In this document: in pieces, positions 7,142-8,860 of the stretch
Position numbering within the stretch: the stretch's first letter is position 1
Layout: every line of letters starts with the position of its first letter
Source: Flavobacteriaceae bacterium
Lineage (GTDB): Bacteria; Bacteroidota; Bacteroidia; Flavobacteriales; Flavobacteriaceae
Reading direction: 5' to 3'
NCBI GenBank assembly: GCA_030613745.1
Contig: JAUWLK010000105.1
Coordinates: 1 to 8,860, forward strand
Length of the DNA: 8,860 nucleotides
Program-made: the position numbers and the translations under genes
Notes under the pieces: generated by a model
Database searches by the model: none
What the model saw: the letters and a program-made list of their open reading frames with translations, nothing else
Told to the model about the DNA's origin: nothing

Positions 7142-8860
7142 ATGAAGGAAATCAAAAATATATTTAATTTTTTCATAACATATTGTTTCCCTGATGTGTA
7201 TATTATAATATTAATACTATTCACATCAAATATTTATAGTCAAAATACAATTGCAACTAATAATGTAAGAATCAAATATTTTACTTTGGAAGATGGACTT
7301 TCACAAGTGTCTAACAATGATCTTTTGAAGGATAAGTCAGGGTTTGTTTGGATTGCGACTGAAGATGGTTTAAATAGATTTGATGGTAAAGAGTTTAGAT
7401 ATTTTAAGCAAAGTGAGACAGATTCAACAACTATATCAGGAAATTCAATAAATAAATTATTGGAAGATAAAACTGGAAAAATATGGGTTGGTACAGTTGG
7501 AAACGGATTGAATTATTATGATAAAAATTTGGAGATATTTCATAGAATTAAACTTGAATACTCTCAAGACGAAAATGAAATAATTTCGGGTATCGCTGAG
7601 GATAAAAATGGAACAATATGGGTAGCTTCTCAAATATCTGGATTACATCGGTTGAAGCAATCCAAACAAAATAAATTTATTCAAAAAATTTATTTTCCCG
7701 ATGAGTCTTTAACAGCATTGCATTATGGCTCTGATGAAAAGTTGTGGGTAGGTGATTTATCAGGTCGTGTATTTCAATTTGATCCTTTTAATGATCAGTT
7801 TTTAATAAAAGAACCACAATTAAACGTAAAAAGTCAAGTCAGGGCATTTTACATTACTGAACAATACTTATTTGTTGGGAGTAATAATGGCTTGTATATT
7901 TATGATTTACATAGTCATAATGTGCAACTATTTGAACTTGATAAAAAAGGGGATTTTTCAACCAAATTTGTTTCTGTTTTTAAAAAAGCAAGTGAAACTA
8001 GTGTGTGGATAGGAACAGGTAGTGGGCTTTATTTGCTAGATTGGAATAAAATGAAAGTTCTTCAGCGAATTGATTATTTTGAAAATAGTGATAAGGGCTT
8101 AAGTAACAGTACAGTATTGTCTATCTTAGAATTAGAAAATCAACAAATACTTGTAGGAACTGCGAAATATCTTAATTTACTAGATTTTTCATCTTCATAT
8201 TTCAAAAACATTTCAAAAAATCAAAAAGGTTCTCATTTACTCAATGATAATATTGTTTTTTCAATTTATAAAGAAGGAAATGATTTATGGATTGGTACAT
8301 CTGATGGAGGTTTAAATTTAATTAGAAATGCTGAAACATATTATTTTAGAGAAGATAAAAATAATGCTACAAGTATTTCGGGGATGGTTGTTAGAGCCAT
8401 TGTCAAAGATGAAATTAATCAAAGATTATGGCTGGCAACTACGCGTGGATTAAGTATGATTGATTTGAATAATTTTGATCCTAAAAATCCAAAGTTTACT
8501 GTTTTTCATCATAATAATGAAGACTTGAATACTATTAGTGATGATTTTTTAAGGGATATAGTGCTAGATAAAAACAATAATTTATGGGGAGCAACAAATG
8601 GAAAAGGTATTTTTCGTCTGGAATTGTCCAAGAAAAATAAATTGAAAATTATAAGATTTAAAAATCAAAATGATAATTCAAATTCATTAAAAAATAACAC
8701 AGTTCAATCTATTAGAGTCGATAAAGAAAACAATATTTGGATTGGAACTCAAGGAGGTCTAACAAAGCTTAGTTTTAATAGTACTAATTACAGTAATCCT
8801 GTTTTTACTAATTATTATAGAACTTTAGATCAAAAGAAACCACTTTCACACAATTCAGTT
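7142..8860 (+). CDS. Two-propeller (Reg_prop) sensor protein, probably a hybrid two-component regulator, 3' partial
   Basis: The frame from ATG 7142 is open for 573 codons to the right edge with no stop. The N-terminus has a hydrophobic segment (about residues 20-34, ending SNIYSQ), read as a signal peptide with an unusually long leading part. The sequence then repeats a Reg_prop unit with a W-(I/V)-(G/A)-T core followed by GL and a Tyr, Phe or Leu-rich strand. I count eleven, from VWIATEDGLNRFD (W70) through IWVGTVGNGLNYYD, LWVGD, VWIGTGSGLYLLD, LWIGTSDGGLNLI and LWLATTRGL to IWIGTQGGL (W533). Such repeats form the two seven-bladed periplasmic propellers of Bacteroidota sensors. In the family these are usually followed by a Y_Y_Y domain, a membrane helix, a histidine kinase, a receiver and an AraC-type DNA-binding domain. 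None of these is visible here, so the output domain is unknown. No SusC/SusD or glycosidase gene is in view to suggest a glycan ligand. Confidence 0.87.
   Translation, partial: MKEIKNIFNFFITYCFPDVYIIILILFTSNIYSQNTIATNNVRIKYFTLEDGLSQVSNNDLLKDKSGFVWIATEDGLNRFDGKEFRYFKQSETDSTTISGNSINKLLEDKTGKIWVGTVGNGLNYYDKNLEIFHRIKLEYSQDENEIISGIAEDKNGTIWVASQISGLHRLKQSKQNKFIQKIYFPDESLTALHYGSDEKLWVGDLSGRVFQFDPFNDQFLIKEPQLNVKSQVRAFYITEQYLFVGSNNGLYIYDLHSHNVQLFELDKKGDFSTKFVSVFKKASETSVWIGTGSGLYLLDWNKMKVLQRIDYFENSDKGLSNSTVLSILELENQQILVGTAKYLNLLDFSSSYFKNISKNQKGSHLLNDNIVFSIYKEGNDLWIGTSDGGLNLIRNAETYYFREDKNNATSISGMVVRAIVKDEINQRLWLATTRGLSMIDLNNFDPKNPKFTVFHHNNEDLNTISDDFLRDIVLDKNNNLWGATNGKGIFRLELSKKNKLKIIRFKNQNDNSNSLKNNTVQSIRVDKENNIWIGTQGGLTKLSFNSTNYSNPVFTNYYRTLDQKKPLSHNSV

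Overview
The window is AT-rich (roughly 30% G+C by eye) and looks like a chromosomal piece of a member of the Bacteroidota, most likely a Flavobacteriaceae-type organism. Three things point there: TAnnTTTG-type promoter sequences with no clear Shine-Dalgarno sites, a LysM/periplasmic-binding fusion directly downstream of guaA, and a periplasmic two-propeller sensor of the hybrid two-component type. This placement is inferred from protein style and not from any search. All supported genes lie on the + strand.

Layout. Positions 3-2480 hold the 3' part of a large gene for a YncE-like beta-propeller fused to an alkaline-phosphatase-superfamily phosphoesterase; its start lies left of the window. 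Only 24 bases later comes a GNAT acetyltransferase gene (2505-3054) that is broken by a one-base frameshift at a run of nine A. After a 128-base gap with a candidate promoter comes guaA (3183-4715), intact and with all expected motifs. A 223-base non-coding gap with a promoter-like site leads to a secreted protein with four LysM repeats and a C-terminal periplasmic-binding-like domain (4939-6822). A strong 15-bp hairpin terminator (6859-6899) closes that unit. After about 240 bases of AT-rich DNA, a new gene (7142 to the right edge, no stop reached) encodes the signal peptide and at least 11 blades of a Reg_prop sensor, probably the N-terminal half of a hybrid two-component regulator.

How the genes relate. 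guaA is housekeeping purine synthesis. The LysM protein acts in the periplasm on or near peptidoglycan. The phosphoesterase and the sensor are also envelope proteins. I see no shared pathway and no mobile element, CRISPR array, tRNA or rRNA. The window reads as ordinary chromosome. The points most worth a second look are the A9 frameshift in the acetyltransferase, the LysM-PBP1 fusion next to guaA, and the two tiny overlapping ORFs before guaA. I did not find a convincing novel defence, mobile or biosynthetic system.
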